Part shown: positions 30,996 to 39,603 of the stretch, piece by piece | Layout of the letters: the number at the start of each line of letters is the position of its first letter | Numbering within the stretch: the stretch's first letter is position 1 | Origin: Burkholderiaceae bacterium | GTDB lineage: Bacteria > Pseudomonadota > Gammaproteobacteria > Burkholderiales > Burkholderiaceae_D | DNA: 64,000 bases | Direction: 5' to 3' | Assembly: GCA_031291325.1 (NCBI GenBank) | Contig: JARLJG010000045.1 | Coordinates: 46,357-110,356, forward strand | Program-made: the position numbers and the translations under genes | The notes under the pieces: model-generated | The model's database searches: none | What the model was told of the DNA's origin: nothing | What the model saw: the letters and a program-made list of their open reading frames with translations, nothing else

Positions 30996-32249
30996 ATGAC
31001 CGATCAACGTCACGCCGCCATCGGCATTCATGGCGCCGAATCGCACGACCCCGCGCACCTGCAACATCCACACCATCCGCATCGCGGTCCGATCTTGAAA
31101 CGCGCCAAGGTGCTCGGCGCCAGCGTCCTGGCATTGCTGCTGCTGGGCGCGGTCGCCAACGTTTTGTTGCGCGCCGGCCAGGCGCGCGCGCTGGTTGAAA
31201 CGACTGCCGAAGGCGGGCGCGTCTACGTCAGGACCATCAACGCATCTTCGGCCGCCAATAACCAGCCGTTGACGCTGCCGGGCACCTTGCAAGGCATCAT
31301 CGAATCGCCGATTTATGCGCGCAGCAGCGGTTACGTGCTGCGCTGGAACAAGGATATCGGCGCGCATGTGGCGAAAGGCGAAGTGCTGGCCGAAATCGAC
31401 ACACCCGAAGTCGACCAGCAACTGTCGCAAGCCAAGGCGGCGCGCGAACAGGCGGCAGCCAGCCTCGATCTGGCCAAGACCTCAGCCGAACGCTGGGTCG
31501 CGTTAAGCAAGAAAGACGCGGTGACGCAGCAGGAACTCAATGAGCGCACCAGCGCCTACACCCAGGCGCAAGCCAACCTGGCAGCGGTGGACGCCAACGT
31601 CAAGCGCCTGCAGCAATTGGAAGGATTCAAGCAAGTGGTGGCGCCCTTTGCCGGTGTGGTGACGCATCGCAACGTCGATGTCGGCGACTTGATCGACGCT
31701 GGCAACGGCGGCGCCGGACGGGCGTTGTTCACGATGGCGCAAGTCGATCCGCTGCGGGTGTACGTGTATGTGCCGCAGACTTATTCGCAACGCGTCAAGG
31801 TTGGCGATCAGGTCAGCGTGACGCAAAACGAATTGCCCGGCCAGGTATTCAAAGGCACCGTGGCGCGCACCGCCGGGGCCATCGACGCCGCCACGCGCAC
31901 TTTGCAAATCGAGGTCAATTTGCCGAACCACGACGACAAGTTGCTGGCCGGCGCGTATGTGCAGGTCGCGTTGCCGATTACCGGCAGTTCCAACGTGTTG
32001 ACCGTGCCATCCAACGTCTTGCTATTTCGCCCCGAGGGCACGCGGATTGCCGTGGTCGACAGCGGCGGCCACGTCAAGCTGCACACCGTTACCATTGGCC
32101 ACGACCTCGGCAATTCGCTGGAAATCGTCAATGGCATCGCGGCGAGCGACAAGCTGGTGGTCAATCCGGCAGACTCGCTGGCCGACAACGATGTAGTCAG
32201 CCTGGTGCAGGACAAGCCGGCCGAGGCGCCGAAGAAGGCCGCTCTATGA
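30996..32249 (+). CDS. RND efflux periplasmic adaptor
   Basis: A 417-residue membrane-fusion protein. A His-rich cytosolic tail precedes one N-terminal membrane segment (VLGASVLALLLLGAVANVLL). It then has a barrel-sandwich half IYARSSGYVLRWNKDIGAHV, a helical hairpin, FKQVVAPFAGVVTHRNVDVG, and the beta-barrel and membrane-proximal domains. It bridges the pump and the outer-membrane factor. It overlaps the next gene by four bases. Confidence 0.92.
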   Translation: MTDQRHAAIGIHGAESHDPAHLQHPHHPHRGPILKRAKVLGASVLALLLLGAVANVLLRAGQARALVETTAEGGRVYVRTINASSAANNQPLTLPGTLQGIIESPIYARSSGYVLRWNKDIGAHVAKGEVLAEIDTPEVDQQLSQAKAAREQAAASLDLAKTSAERWVALSKKDAVTQQELNERTSAYTQAQANLAAVDANVKRLQQLEGFKQVVAPFAGVVTHRNVDVGDLIDAGNGGAGRALFTMAQVDPLRVYVYVPQTYSQRVKVGDQVSVTQNELPGQVFKGTVARTAGAIDAATRTLQIEVNLPNHDDKLLAGAYVQVALPITGSSNVLTVPSNVLLFRPEGTRIAVVDSGGHVKLHTVTIGHDLGNSLEIVNGIAASDKLVVNPADSLADNDVVSLVQDKPAEAPKKAAL

Positions 32250-33679
32250 AACCGTTGCGCAAGCTCGCATGGCTGGGCGCGGGAATTTTGCTGGCAGGCT
32301 GCGCTGTCGGGCCGGACTACAAAAAGCCCGACCTGAGCTTGCCGGCTGCCTGGCAAGAGGGCACGCCTTTTCATCCCGGTGTGCCCGACGACGGCGCGCA
32401 GAAGGGAAATTGGTGGGAGTGTTTCCACGACGCGCAGTTGAATCAATTGGAACAGCAGGTGATTGCGCAAAATCAAAGTTTGCAGATTGCGGCAACCCAT
32501 CTGGAACAGGCGCGCGCGCAAGTGACCATCAGCAAAGCCGGATTGTTCCCGCAAGTCGGCTTGCAGGTCGGCGATGCGCGTCAAAAGACTTCCGCCGACC
32601 GACCGCTGGCGGCTTACAACACGCCGAACCAGTCCACCGTGCAAAGCAACTACCAACTCGGCTTTGCGGTCAATTACGAAGTCGATTTGTTCGGGCAGGT
32701 GCGGCGCAACGTGGAAAGCGCGCAAGCGTCGGCGCAACAGGCGGCAGCGGATTTTGAAAATGCGCGGCTGGTGCTGATGTCGGAAACGGCGGCGGATTAT
32801 TTCAACCTGCGCGAACTGGATGCAGAAATCGATGTCGTGCGACAAGGCATCGCATTGCAGGAAAAAGCGCTGGAATTCATCACCGCGCGCCACGATCTCG
32901 GGGTGGCGTCGGGTCTGGATCTGGCGCAGCAGCAAGCGTTGCTGGACGCCAACAAGACCCAGCTCGAATTATTGCAAAATCAACGCGTCCAATTTGAGCA
33001 TGCGTTGGCGACCATGACCGGCGCGCCGGCCCCAAGCTTCAAGCTGGCGCCGCAGGTGGTGGGCATGACGCCGCCCGCCGTGCCGGCCGGAGTGCCGTCC
33101 GACGTGCTACAGCGCCGTCCCGATGTCGCCTCGGCGGAGCGCGCGATGGCGGCGGCCAATGCCAATATCGGCGTTGCCAAATCCGCATTTTTTCCGACCG
33201 TCATGCTGCAACCCAACATCGGTTGGGACAGCAATCAAATGGGCAATTTGCTCAACGCACCCAGCTTGTTGTGGTCGCTCGGCGCCGCCGCCACGCAAAC
33301 GCTGTTCGATGCAGGCAAGACCCGGGCCAACGTGAAGATTGCTGAAGCGTCCTACACTGCTGCCGTCGCCGGTTATCGGCAAAGCGTGCTGGTTGCCATG
33401 CAAGAAGTGGCCAACGGCATCGACGGCATGAGCTTGCTGGAGCGCGCCAACCGGCAGGCGATCGCCAGCGTGCGCAGTTCGCAAAAGGTGCTCGACCTGG
33501 CCAACGATCGCTACACCGGCGGCCTCGATACCTATCTCGATGTCATCACCGCGCAACAGACGCTGTTGACCAATCAGCGCCAGACGGTGCAGATCCAGGG
33601 CCAGCAAATGCTGACTTCGGTTTATCTGGTCAAGGCGCTGGGCGGCGGCTGGCAGGCTTCGGCGTTGGCGGCGAACTAA
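32246..33679 (+). CDS. NodT-family outer-membrane efflux lipoprotein (RND partner)
   Basis: A 477-residue outer-membrane channel protein. It has the lipobox LLAGC (Cys19) followed by AVGPDYKKPDL, the usual NodT start. WWECFHDAQLNQLEQQVIAQN and VLQRRPDVASAERAMAAANA are family hallmarks in the two halves. It completes the RND tripartite pump and is translationally coupled to the adaptor. It is a different protein from the outer-membrane factor at 23852. Confidence 0.93.
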   Translation: MKPLRKLAWLGAGILLAGCAVGPDYKKPDLSLPAAWQEGTPFHPGVPDDGAQKGNWWECFHDAQLNQLEQQVIAQNQSLQIAATHLEQARAQVTISKAGLFPQVGLQVGDARQKTSADRPLAAYNTPNQSTVQSNYQLGFAVNYEVDLFGQVRRNVESAQASAQQAAADFENARLVLMSETAADYFNLRELDAEIDVVRQGIALQEKALEFITARHDLGVASGLDLAQQQALLDANKTQLELLQNQRVQFEHALATMTGAPAPSFKLAPQVVGMTPPAVPAGVPSDVLQRRPDVASAERAMAAANANIGVAKSAFFPTVMLQPNIGWDSNQMGNLLNAPSLLWSLGAAATQTLFDAGKTRANVKIAEASYTAAVAGYRQSVLVAMQEVANGIDGMSLLERANRQAIASVRSSQKVLDLANDRYTGGLDTYLDVITAQQTLLTNQRQTVQIQGQQMLTSVYLVKALGGGWQASALAAN

Positions 33680-33771
33680 GACTAGCAGTGGGTCGGTCAG
33701 GTCAATTGGATGAAGGCTGTCCTTCCCTCTCGTTTCGTTTGCTCTCCCGCCCGAATTCGAAGAGAGGTATC

Positions 33772-33807
33772 CCCTCTCCCGCAGGCGGGAGAGGGCTAGG
33801 GTGAGGG
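33772..33807. repeat. REP-like palindrome with GGGTGAGGG tail
   Basis: Perfect stem CCCTCTCCCG/CGGGAGAGGG around a CAGG loop, followed by CTAGGGTGAGGG. This composite pattern is common as a dispersed extragenic repeat in proteobacterial genomes. Confidence 0.7.
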
Positions 33808-33862
33808 CGCGCGTCAAGTCAAGCGGTCTTGCGAGCGCCCTCAGCCTACGCGGCCCGCCCAG

Positions 33863-33888
33863 CCCCTCTCCCGCCAGCGGGCGAGGGG
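33863..33888. repeat. REP-like palindromic repeat, copy 2
   Basis: CCCCTCTCCCGC-CA-GCGGGCGAGGGG, identical to 22428-22453 except for one loop base. Confidence 0.7.
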
Positions 33889-33996
33889 AGTCGTGCACCA
33901 ATCGACCTTCGTGTGATAGCCTGGTCGCGCAGCCGACCGCTGCACACGGAAATCGGCTAAGCTGTAGTCTGTCGCAGACAGCACCCATTGCCGCCC

Positions 33997-36180
33997 ATGC
34001 ACTATGCATTGAATCCCCGTACCTTCCTCTTCAGCCATTATTTCTACACTGGCTTGCGCTCTGCTATCGGCGTGATCGGCCTCACCAGCCTGGTGCTTTT
34101 TTTTAGCGATTTGCCGACCGCGATGACGGTTTGTATCGGCGCGCTATGCACCAGTTTCATGGATTTGCCCAGCCCGCTGCACCACAAATTCCACGAAATG
34201 CTGGCCAGCGTGTTGCTTTGCTCGGCGGTGACACTGATTATCACCTTGTGCGCGCCGATCCACTGGCTGCTCGGCGCGATGGTGGTTTTGGTCAGTTTCG
34301 TCGCCAGCATGATGCTGGTGTACGGCAAGAAGACCATGCCTTTGCAGTTCGCGGCGTTGTTCGTGATGACCTTGTCGATGGAAAACGAACTCAGCACGCG
34401 CCAGGCCTTGCTGCATACGGCGCTGTTTTTCGGCGGCGCAACCTGCTACATGGCGTATGCGATGACGGCGGCCTGGTTCCTGCGCAATCGCATCAAGCAG
34501 CAAGTGCTGGCCGAAGCCTTGTTCGAGTTGGCGCGTTATATCGATGTCAAATCGGCGTTCTACGATATGCAGACCAACTTGAACGACCAGTTCAACCAGC
34601 TGGCGCGCCAGCAAAGCGTGCTGGCGGACAAGCAGCAAGCGTCGCGCGACCTGATCTTGCGCGGCAGTCCGCGCGAACGCGATGGGATCTTGATCCAGGT
34701 GCATTTCGGCATGCTCGACCTGTACGAGCTGGTCTTGTCGACCCATACCGACTACGCGCAGTTGCGCCGCTATCTGGCCGACCACGAAGTCTTGACCTCA
34801 TTGCACCGCATGGCCAGCAAGGCGGCGCGCGATACCGAATCGATCGCTTTTGCCGTCACCAGGAATCGCGCTTCGCTGCCGGAAATCGACTATCGAGACG
34901 ATCAACAAGCGATCGAGCAGGAAATCGCCCGCCGCGCAACAGCAGCCGGCGGCGACAGCGACCAAGCATTGACGGCCTTGCGCACCGCCTACAACAAGTT
35001 GCGCATGGTGGTCGACACCATCGGCCAATTGCATGACGCCACGCAAGCGCGCGGCGAGCCGCTGCCGACCTTGCCGGGCGCCGACATGACGCCGTTCCTG
35101 ACCAAGCAAAAATTCGAATTCGGTTTGCTGCTAGCCAATCTCAACTGGCAATCGCCGACCTTCCGTTTCGCGCTGCGCATTGCCATGGCGATTTCGACCG
35201 GCCTGCTCCTTGCCGAACACCTGCCCTATGCATCGCACGGCTATTGGATTGTGCTGACCATCGCCATCGTGCTCAAACCGACCTTCAGCATGACCAAGCA
35301 GCGCCGTGCCGACCGCTTGATCGGCACGCTGATCGGCTGCACGCTGACAGCCGTCATCGTGCATTTCGTGCATGCGCCGGCGGCGTTGCTGGCCTTCCTG
35401 TTCCTGGCGACGGTGGCGGCTTCGGCCTTCGTGTACGTCAAATACCGTTTTACGGCGATTGCCGCCAGCATGCAGATATTGCTGCAGATCAGCCTGCTGC
35501 TGCACACCACCGAACATGTGATCGGCGAACGCATCTTCGATACCTTCATCGGCGTGGCCATTGCGAGCTTTTTCAGTTTCGTCTTGCCGAGCTGGGAATA
35601 CCGCGCGTTGCCGCAATTGGTCGCCAACGTGTTGAGCGCAAATCGGCGCTATATCGAAGCCAGTTGCGAGCTGTTGATCGGTCGGGTCGGCGACGATTTT
35701 GTGTATCGACTGCGCCGCAAGGGCTTGTTCGACAGTCTTGCCGGCTTGAGTTCGGCGCTGGTGCGCATGCTTGACGAACCGGCCAGCAAGCAGCGGGCGG
35801 CGGCGGACATCCATTTATTCATCGTGCAAAACTATTTGATCGCTGCCCACGTCGCGGCGCTGCGCATCCTGCTGCGGCGGCATGCGCGTGCGCTGCCCAA
35901 GGCAGAAGTGGACGCGTTGCTGCAACGGGATTTTGCGCAGGTGAGCGATGGCCTGGCAGGTTTGCGCGGCAGGCTCAAGGCGCTGCTGCCGCAATTGGCC
36001 GACGACCGGCAAGGCGCGAAGGCCGCGCCACTGCCTGCTGCTGCGGCGGCAGAGGCGCCGGTCGACGCGTGGTCCGGCTGGGATTTATTGCAACGCCGCT
36101 TATCGCTGTTGCTGGCCGATGCCGATGCCATCGGCGTGCATGGCATGGCAATCGGCAGTGTGCTGAGTCGGCCAGAGTGA
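33997..36180 (+). CDS. FUSC-family (YccS/AaeB-like) inner-membrane protein
   Basis: A 727-residue protein with two clusters of membrane helices, one N-terminal (about residues 15-155) and one central (about 395-530), each followed by a cytosolic domain. The second cluster, HGYWIVLTIAIVLKPTFSMTKQRRADRLIGTLIGC, is the fusaric-acid-resistance-like signature. Members include aromatic-acid exporters, and YccS is of unknown role. The ATG at 33997 is preferred to a TTG three codons upstream. Its position after an RND operon fits an efflux neighbourhood, though repeats separate them. Confidence 0.88.
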   Translation: MHYALNPRTFLFSHYFYTGLRSAIGVIGLTSLVLFFSDLPTAMTVCIGALCTSFMDLPSPLHHKFHEMLASVLLCSAVTLIITLCAPIHWLLGAMVVLVSFVASMMLVYGKKTMPLQFAALFVMTLSMENELSTRQALLHTALFFGGATCYMAYAMTAAWFLRNRIKQQVLAEALFELARYIDVKSAFYDMQTNLNDQFNQLARQQSVLADKQQASRDLILRGSPRERDGILIQVHFGMLDLYELVLSTHTDYAQLRRYLADHEVLTSLHRMASKAARDTESIAFAVTRNRASLPEIDYRDDQQAIEQEIARRATAAGGDSDQALTALRTAYNKLRMVVDTIGQLHDATQARGEPLPTLPGADMTPFLTKQKFEFGLLLANLNWQSPTFRFALRIAMAISTGLLLAEHLPYASHGYWIVLTIAIVLKPTFSMTKQRRADRLIGTLIGCTLTAVIVHFVHAPAALLAFLFLATVAASAFVYVKYRFTAIAASMQILLQISLLLHTTEHVIGERIFDTFIGVAIASFFSFVLPSWEYRALPQLVANVLSANRRYIEASCELLIGRVGDDFVYRLRRKGLFDSLAGLSSALVRMLDEPASKQRAAADIHLFIVQNYLIAAHVAALRILLRRHARALPKAEVDALLQRDFAQVSDGLAGLRGRLKALLPQLADDRQGAKAAPLPAAAAAEAPVDAWSGWDLLQRRLSLLLADADAIGVHGMAIGSVLSRPE

Positions 36181-36197
36181 CCAGAGTCGACCCGGCG

Positions 36198-37031
36198 TCA
36201 GCGATTGACGAAAGACTGTTGCCATCCGGTGACCGGCTGTGCCAAAAACCGATCGTTTTCGGCTTGTATATCGGCAATTTCCTTTAATGCCTCAAGCGGG
36301 AAACCGGCGCGTTTTTCGCCGCGATCCTGGATCGACAACGACAGCAGGTATTTCTGCAAATGCTTGGGCTCCGGCGCGAACAGGCAGATGCGCTGCCAGA
36401 TATGAGGATAATTCTGGCTCAATACCTTTTTCGGAGTCAATTTATCCAATTGCTCGGTGGTCAGGCCCTTGATATTGCTGGGGATGGGTTCGGCCTTGTA
36501 AATCCGCTGCACGGTATCGGGATTCATCGTGCTGCCGGTTTCCAGCGATGACTTGTTGTTGGTCAACGGCAGGATCGCGCGCGCGATTTGTTCGACCGAA
36601 GGCTTATTGTCCGGGCTCCAGCGCATCGCCTTGATCGTCGCGCTCTTCAAGCAGCGTTTGATCATTTCCGAGTCGGTGGTGGCGCCGTTCTCCGGGTCGG
36701 TCACGATCACGCACACCAATTCCAGATCGGCATCGAGCACCGCATAATCGACCTTGAGCCGCGCCAGGCGGTCGAACGGCTCGGGATTGCGTTTGCGATC
36801 CCCTTCCGACGGTTCCATCAATTGGGATAATTTTACCTGCGGGAAAATATAGCAATTCGGCAATGCTCTGCACAAACGCCCGAAAAGCACCGCGTCGTCC
36901 TTGTCGAGCACGGGTTTCTCTTCATAGCGTGGGAATACCAATTTCATCGCTTTCCGGCGATGCAAGACGAACGCAAGCACGCCGGCGGCGACCACCACCA
37001 CTAAAACAACGAATGCCAAAATCAATCCCAC
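36198..37031 (-). CDS. Membrane-anchored DUF2726 protein
   Basis: A 277-residue protein with one N-terminal membrane helix (LILAFVVLVVVVAAGVLAFV), then a DUF2726 domain (about residues 35-160) with LPNCYIFPQVKLSQLM, FDRLARLKVDYAVLDADLELVCVI and IKRCLKSATIKAMRW. DUF2726 resembles restriction-like/topoisomerase-associated nuclease folds, but the function is unknown. The C-terminal part is unassigned. A GTG start at 37031 is chosen because AGGGGAAAAT precedes it; an in-frame ATG lies upstream at 37112. It is convergent with the FUSC gene. Confidence 0.8.
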   Translation of the reverse strand: MGLILAFVVLVVVVAAGVLAFVLHRRKAMKLVFPRYEEKPVLDKDDAVLFGRLCRALPNCYIFPQVKLSQLMEPSEGDRKRNPEPFDRLARLKVDYAVLDADLELVCVIVTDPENGATTDSEMIKRCLKSATIKAMRWSPDNKPSVEQIARAILPLTNNKSSLETGSTMNPDTVQRIYKAEPIPSNIKGLTTEQLDKLTPKKVLSQNYPHIWQRICLFAPEPKHLQKYLLSLSIQDRGEKRAGFPLEALKEIADIQAENDRFLAQPVTGWQQSFVNR

Positions 37032-37552
37032 ATTTTCCCCTGTGCGTCTGCCGCTCCGTGAGCGCGCAGCGCAAAAACCGGCACGTATGCCTGAATCCGA
37101 AATAGCCAACAAGCGCCGATCTGATTTAATCGGTCAGATGTCATCGAGATTTTCGGGGGCCGCCCGGGGCCCAGGCTTTGAAGCAAAATTTATATATTGC
37201 GCGCGTCCACCATGTTCAATTCGTCTTCGTCTGGCTACAACTCGCGGCATTTTCTGTATTCTACTGCCGCTTTTGATTTCTAGTTGTTTTGTAACAATTG
37301 TTAACACTCGTCAATACTCTACCCCGGGATATCTTCCTGCATTCGAGATCGGCATCATTATGCGAAATTGCTAAAAAAGCAAATTGTAGTGTAACGCGTT
37401 TGTTTTAATTTTTCCACTTTACGATTGCGATTCTGGCGCAAACGTCGGAAACTTACGACACTCGGTGCCTGCGCTTTTCTCGACCGTTGGCGACGCGACT
37501 GCGCGATGCTGTCGGCACAGATGGATATCGATAGCTTCAACCCTGGGAAATC
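37032..37552. other. 521-base divergent intergenic region
   Basis: No gene is convincing. It is partly AT-rich and holds a perfect palindrome TAACAATTGTTA at 37292-37303. It must carry the promoters of the DUF2726 gene and of the dGTPase homologue. Confidence 0.5.
37292..37303. promoter_or_regulatory. 12-base palindrome TAACAATTGTTA
   Basis: A perfect inverted repeat lies 250 bases upstream of the dGTPase homologue in the divergent region. A regulator-binding site is possible; the regulator is unknown. Confidence 0.3.
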
Positions 37553-39037
37553 ATGAACCTTGACTATTCGTCGATTTTGAAAGCCGACCGCGTGCAGCCG
37601 GACATCGTTGCCACCGGGCCACTCGTGACGACAGCCGAAGCCGACCTCGAGCAAATCCTGTTCTCGCCGGTTTTTCGGCGTCTGCAGCATCAGGCGCGGG
37701 CCTTCCCGTTGGACGGTAATGTCGGCGCCAAAAGTAGCCAAGCGATTGAAACGGCGCATATCGGACGCCGCATCGCCAGGCAGATCGCCGCTCGCCTGGA
37801 AAGCGGCAAGCTGGCAAGTGCAAGCGAATGCGCGGCGTTGGTCGATTTTACCGAGACTGCGTGTTTGGCGCGCGAAGTCGGCTGTCCGCCGTTCGACCAG
37901 GCTGGCGAAGCGGCGATTCAACGCTGGTTCGTCGAACACGGCCCAGGCAAGGTCCAGGCGGCATGCCGCCACTATGGCGGGCACGATTTCGATGACTCCG
38001 ATCCGCGGCTGGTTAACGCACTGGCGGATTTTTATGAATTCGACCGCAATCCGCAACGATTGCGGGTGCTGGCCAAATTGCAAGTAGGCAATACTGCACG
38101 CAGCCTTCATCTTACCAAGACCAGCATTGCCAGCACCTTGCAATACCTGCGTATGGCCGGCATCGGAGTGGCGGAGACGACTGCCGGGTTTTCCGACAAG
38201 CCCGGGTTTTTCTCGACCGAGGCCGGGTTGGTGAAAAGCGTCTGGTCCAGTGTCGGTTACGATACTGAGCCGCAGCGTTTTCCAATCAGCTATATCGTCG
38301 AAGCCGCCGCCGCTATCGTCTCGTTCAGCGGCGATCTGCAACAAGCGATCGATAGCGATTTGCTGCGCGCGCAGGATGCGATCGAGGCCATCAAGAACGA
38401 TTGGCTCACCACCTACATACCGATCGACCCGGACCCGGTGGACCAGCAAATCCTCGATACGTTTGCGGTCGGCCCCGATGGTGGTTTCACCGATGCGCGC
38501 CGGGCCTTGATCGGCGCGCTGTGCGACTATGCGGCGCGGCGCTATATCGACCAGCACGAGGCGGTATTTGCCGGCGTCACCGAGACCTTGCTGCCAACCG
38601 AGTCCGGCGCCGGCTCGATGCTGGCGGCGCTGGAGAGATATTGCCGGCAACACGTGTATTGCCTGGAGCCGGTGCAGCGCAAGGAATTGATCGGCTACTC
38701 CGTCGTCAGCGGCTTGCTGGATCATTACGGTGTGCTGCTGGAATGTCCGAGTGCGCGCTTTCAGACATTGCTGGATGCATCCGCGCAAGCAAAGGCGTCG
38801 GATCGATCGTGGTTTGTCGAACGGAAACTGCTGGCGACGATTCCGCTCGGCTATCGCAACGCCTATGCCCACTCGCTGGCCCTGCTCGGGCATGCGCATG
38901 GGCGCGACCAGGAGTTCGAGGAATGGAATGCGCGCGCGCACTTGCTGGTCGATTTCATTGCCGGCATGGACGAGGATGCAGCGACCGCATTGCATCGGAT
39001 GCTGTCGGGATGCGTCGATCTGCGTGCTGCTAAGTGA
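37553..39037 (+). CDS. dGTPase (Dgt) homologue lacking all HD metal ligands
   Basis: A 494-residue protein clearly related to deoxyguanosine triphosphate triphosphohydrolase: SPVFRRLQHQARAFPL, GRRIARQIAARL, CPPFDQAGEAAIQRWF, SYIVEAA and LLVDFIAGM align by eye with E. coli Dgt blocks. The HD-domain residues are replaced. The first His (THS in Dgt) is Gln63, the HD pair is Arg107-Glu108, the Asp in the AADD block is Ala253-Ala254, and the catalytic His of PPFGHFGE is Gln116. Glu119 is kept. The frame is full length with no decay, so it is probably an expressed pseudoenzyme with a binding or regulatory role rather than a phosphohydrolase. It is monocistronic. Family assignment is firm; function unknown. 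Confidence 0.85.
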   Translation: MNLDYSSILKADRVQPDIVATGPLVTTAEADLEQILFSPVFRRLQHQARAFPLDGNVGAKSSQAIETAHIGRRIARQIAARLESGKLASASECAALVDFTETACLAREVGCPPFDQAGEAAIQRWFVEHGPGKVQAACRHYGGHDFDDSDPRLVNALADFYEFDRNPQRLRVLAKLQVGNTARSLHLTKTSIASTLQYLRMAGIGVAETTAGFSDKPGFFSTEAGLVKSVWSSVGYDTEPQRFPISYIVEAAAAIVSFSGDLQQAIDSDLLRAQDAIEAIKNDWLTTYIPIDPDPVDQQILDTFAVGPDGGFTDARRALIGALCDYAARRYIDQHEAVFAGVTETLLPTESGAGSMLAALERYCRQHVYCLEPVQRKELIGYSVVSGLLDHYGVLLECPSARFQTLLDASAQAKASDRSWFVERKLLATIPLGYRNAYAHSLALLGHAHGRDQEFEEWNARAHLLVDFIAGMDEDAATALHRMLSGCVDLRAAK

Positions 39038-39094
39038 TTGACGGCAAGCCGCGACGCGAAAATACAACAGGGGTGAATTTGCGCGACGAATGGA

Positions 39095-39124
39095 TTGACG
39101 GCGCAAACGCAATTGCCGCACAAT
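39095..39124 (+). promoter_or_regulatory. Candidate promoter for the leader/56-aa gene unit
   Basis: TTGACG (39095-39100) and CACAAT (39119-39124) with an 18-base spacer, about 65 bases upstream of the leader peptide start. Confidence 0.4.
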
Positions 39125-39187
39125 CGCATTTCCTTGAATTCTTCATCGAATTCGATCAACCACATTTTTTTTGAGAAAGGATCGACC

Positions 39188-39226
39188 ATGTCACGCATGG
39201 CTAGCACCAACATCAACAATAACTAG
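39188..39226 (+). CDS. Asn-rich 12-residue leader peptide
   Basis: An ATG six to ten bases after GAGAAAGGA opens a 12-codon frame, MSRMASTNINNN, with four Asn among its last five codons, stopping exactly at the base of a hairpin. The strong ribosome-binding site and the following alternative hairpins and terminator are the layout of a transcription attenuator leader. If so, Asn-tRNA supply would be sensed; this is inference. Confidence 0.45.
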   Translation: MSRMASTNINNN

Positions 39227-39289
39227 CCCCGCGCGCGAAGCTCGGGGCATCGGCAAATTGCCGACCCGAGCCGGTCGTTCCCATTCTTG
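39226..39289 (+). promoter_or_regulatory. Attenuator-like alternative hairpins
   Basis: Segment GCCCCG (39226-39231) pairs with CGGGGC (39243-39248). Segment GCTCGGG (39240-39246) pairs instead with CCCGAGC (39265-39271), enclosing an inner CGGCA-AAT-TGCCG stem. The two are mutually exclusive. TCGGGG (39242-39247) can also pair with the left arm of the terminator at 39292-39297. Confidence 0.5.
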
Positions 39290-39326
39290 AACCCCGGTGA
39301 GGAAACTCGCCGGGGTTTTGTTTTTT
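39290..39326 (+). terminator. Strong intrinsic terminator in leader
   Basis: A 12-bp stem from AACCCCGGTGAG to CTCGCCGGGGTT (one T-G pair) capped by a GAAA tetraloop, followed by TTGTTTTTT. It lies between the leader peptide and the 56-residue gene. Confidence 0.9.
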
Positions 39327-39419
39327 CCGGGTCCGACGCTTGTCGTCGCCCGCGACAATTGCCCCCGGCATCGGCGCCACCGTCGGTTGCGCCAAGTCGT
39401 TTGCATCAAGGGGTAAAAC

Positions 39420-39590
39420 ATGAAGATCACAATCAAATTGCCGAAGCCGCGCAACCCGTTGGCATTGCCGGCGCGTCAGCGCAAGGCGGGCGCGCATGCG
39501 TCGCACAATCCGGCGCGGCGTTTGCGGCGGGTTGAAAAACACAAGCTGCGCTTGCTGTTGTTGGGGCGCAAGGATGACCTCGATGCATGA
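39420..39590 (+). CDS. Small basic protein (56 aa) downstream of attenuator
   Basis: A 56-residue, very basic protein starting MKITIKLPKPRNPLALPARQ and rich in Arg, Lys and Leu. The ATG follows CAAGGGGT. I recall small Burkholderiales proteins with a similar KPRNP...RKAGxH pattern but cannot verify this. Function unknown; a nucleic-acid-binding or ribosome-associated role is conceivable from charge alone. It is convergent with the acetyltransferase gene and separated from its promoter by the leader and terminator. Confidence 0.6.
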   Translation: MKITIKLPKPRNPLALPARQRKAGAHASHNPARRLRRVEKHKLRLLLLGRKDDLDA

Positions 39591-39603
39591 GCCTGCTGTG
39601 CGC

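Larger units (their letters stand above)
33680..33996. other. 317-base intergenic region with two hairpin repeats
   Basis: No gene is supported. Two GC-rich palindromic repeats (33772-33807 and 33863-33888) occupy the middle. They may act as transcript 3' stabilisers for the RND operon. Confidence 0.6.
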
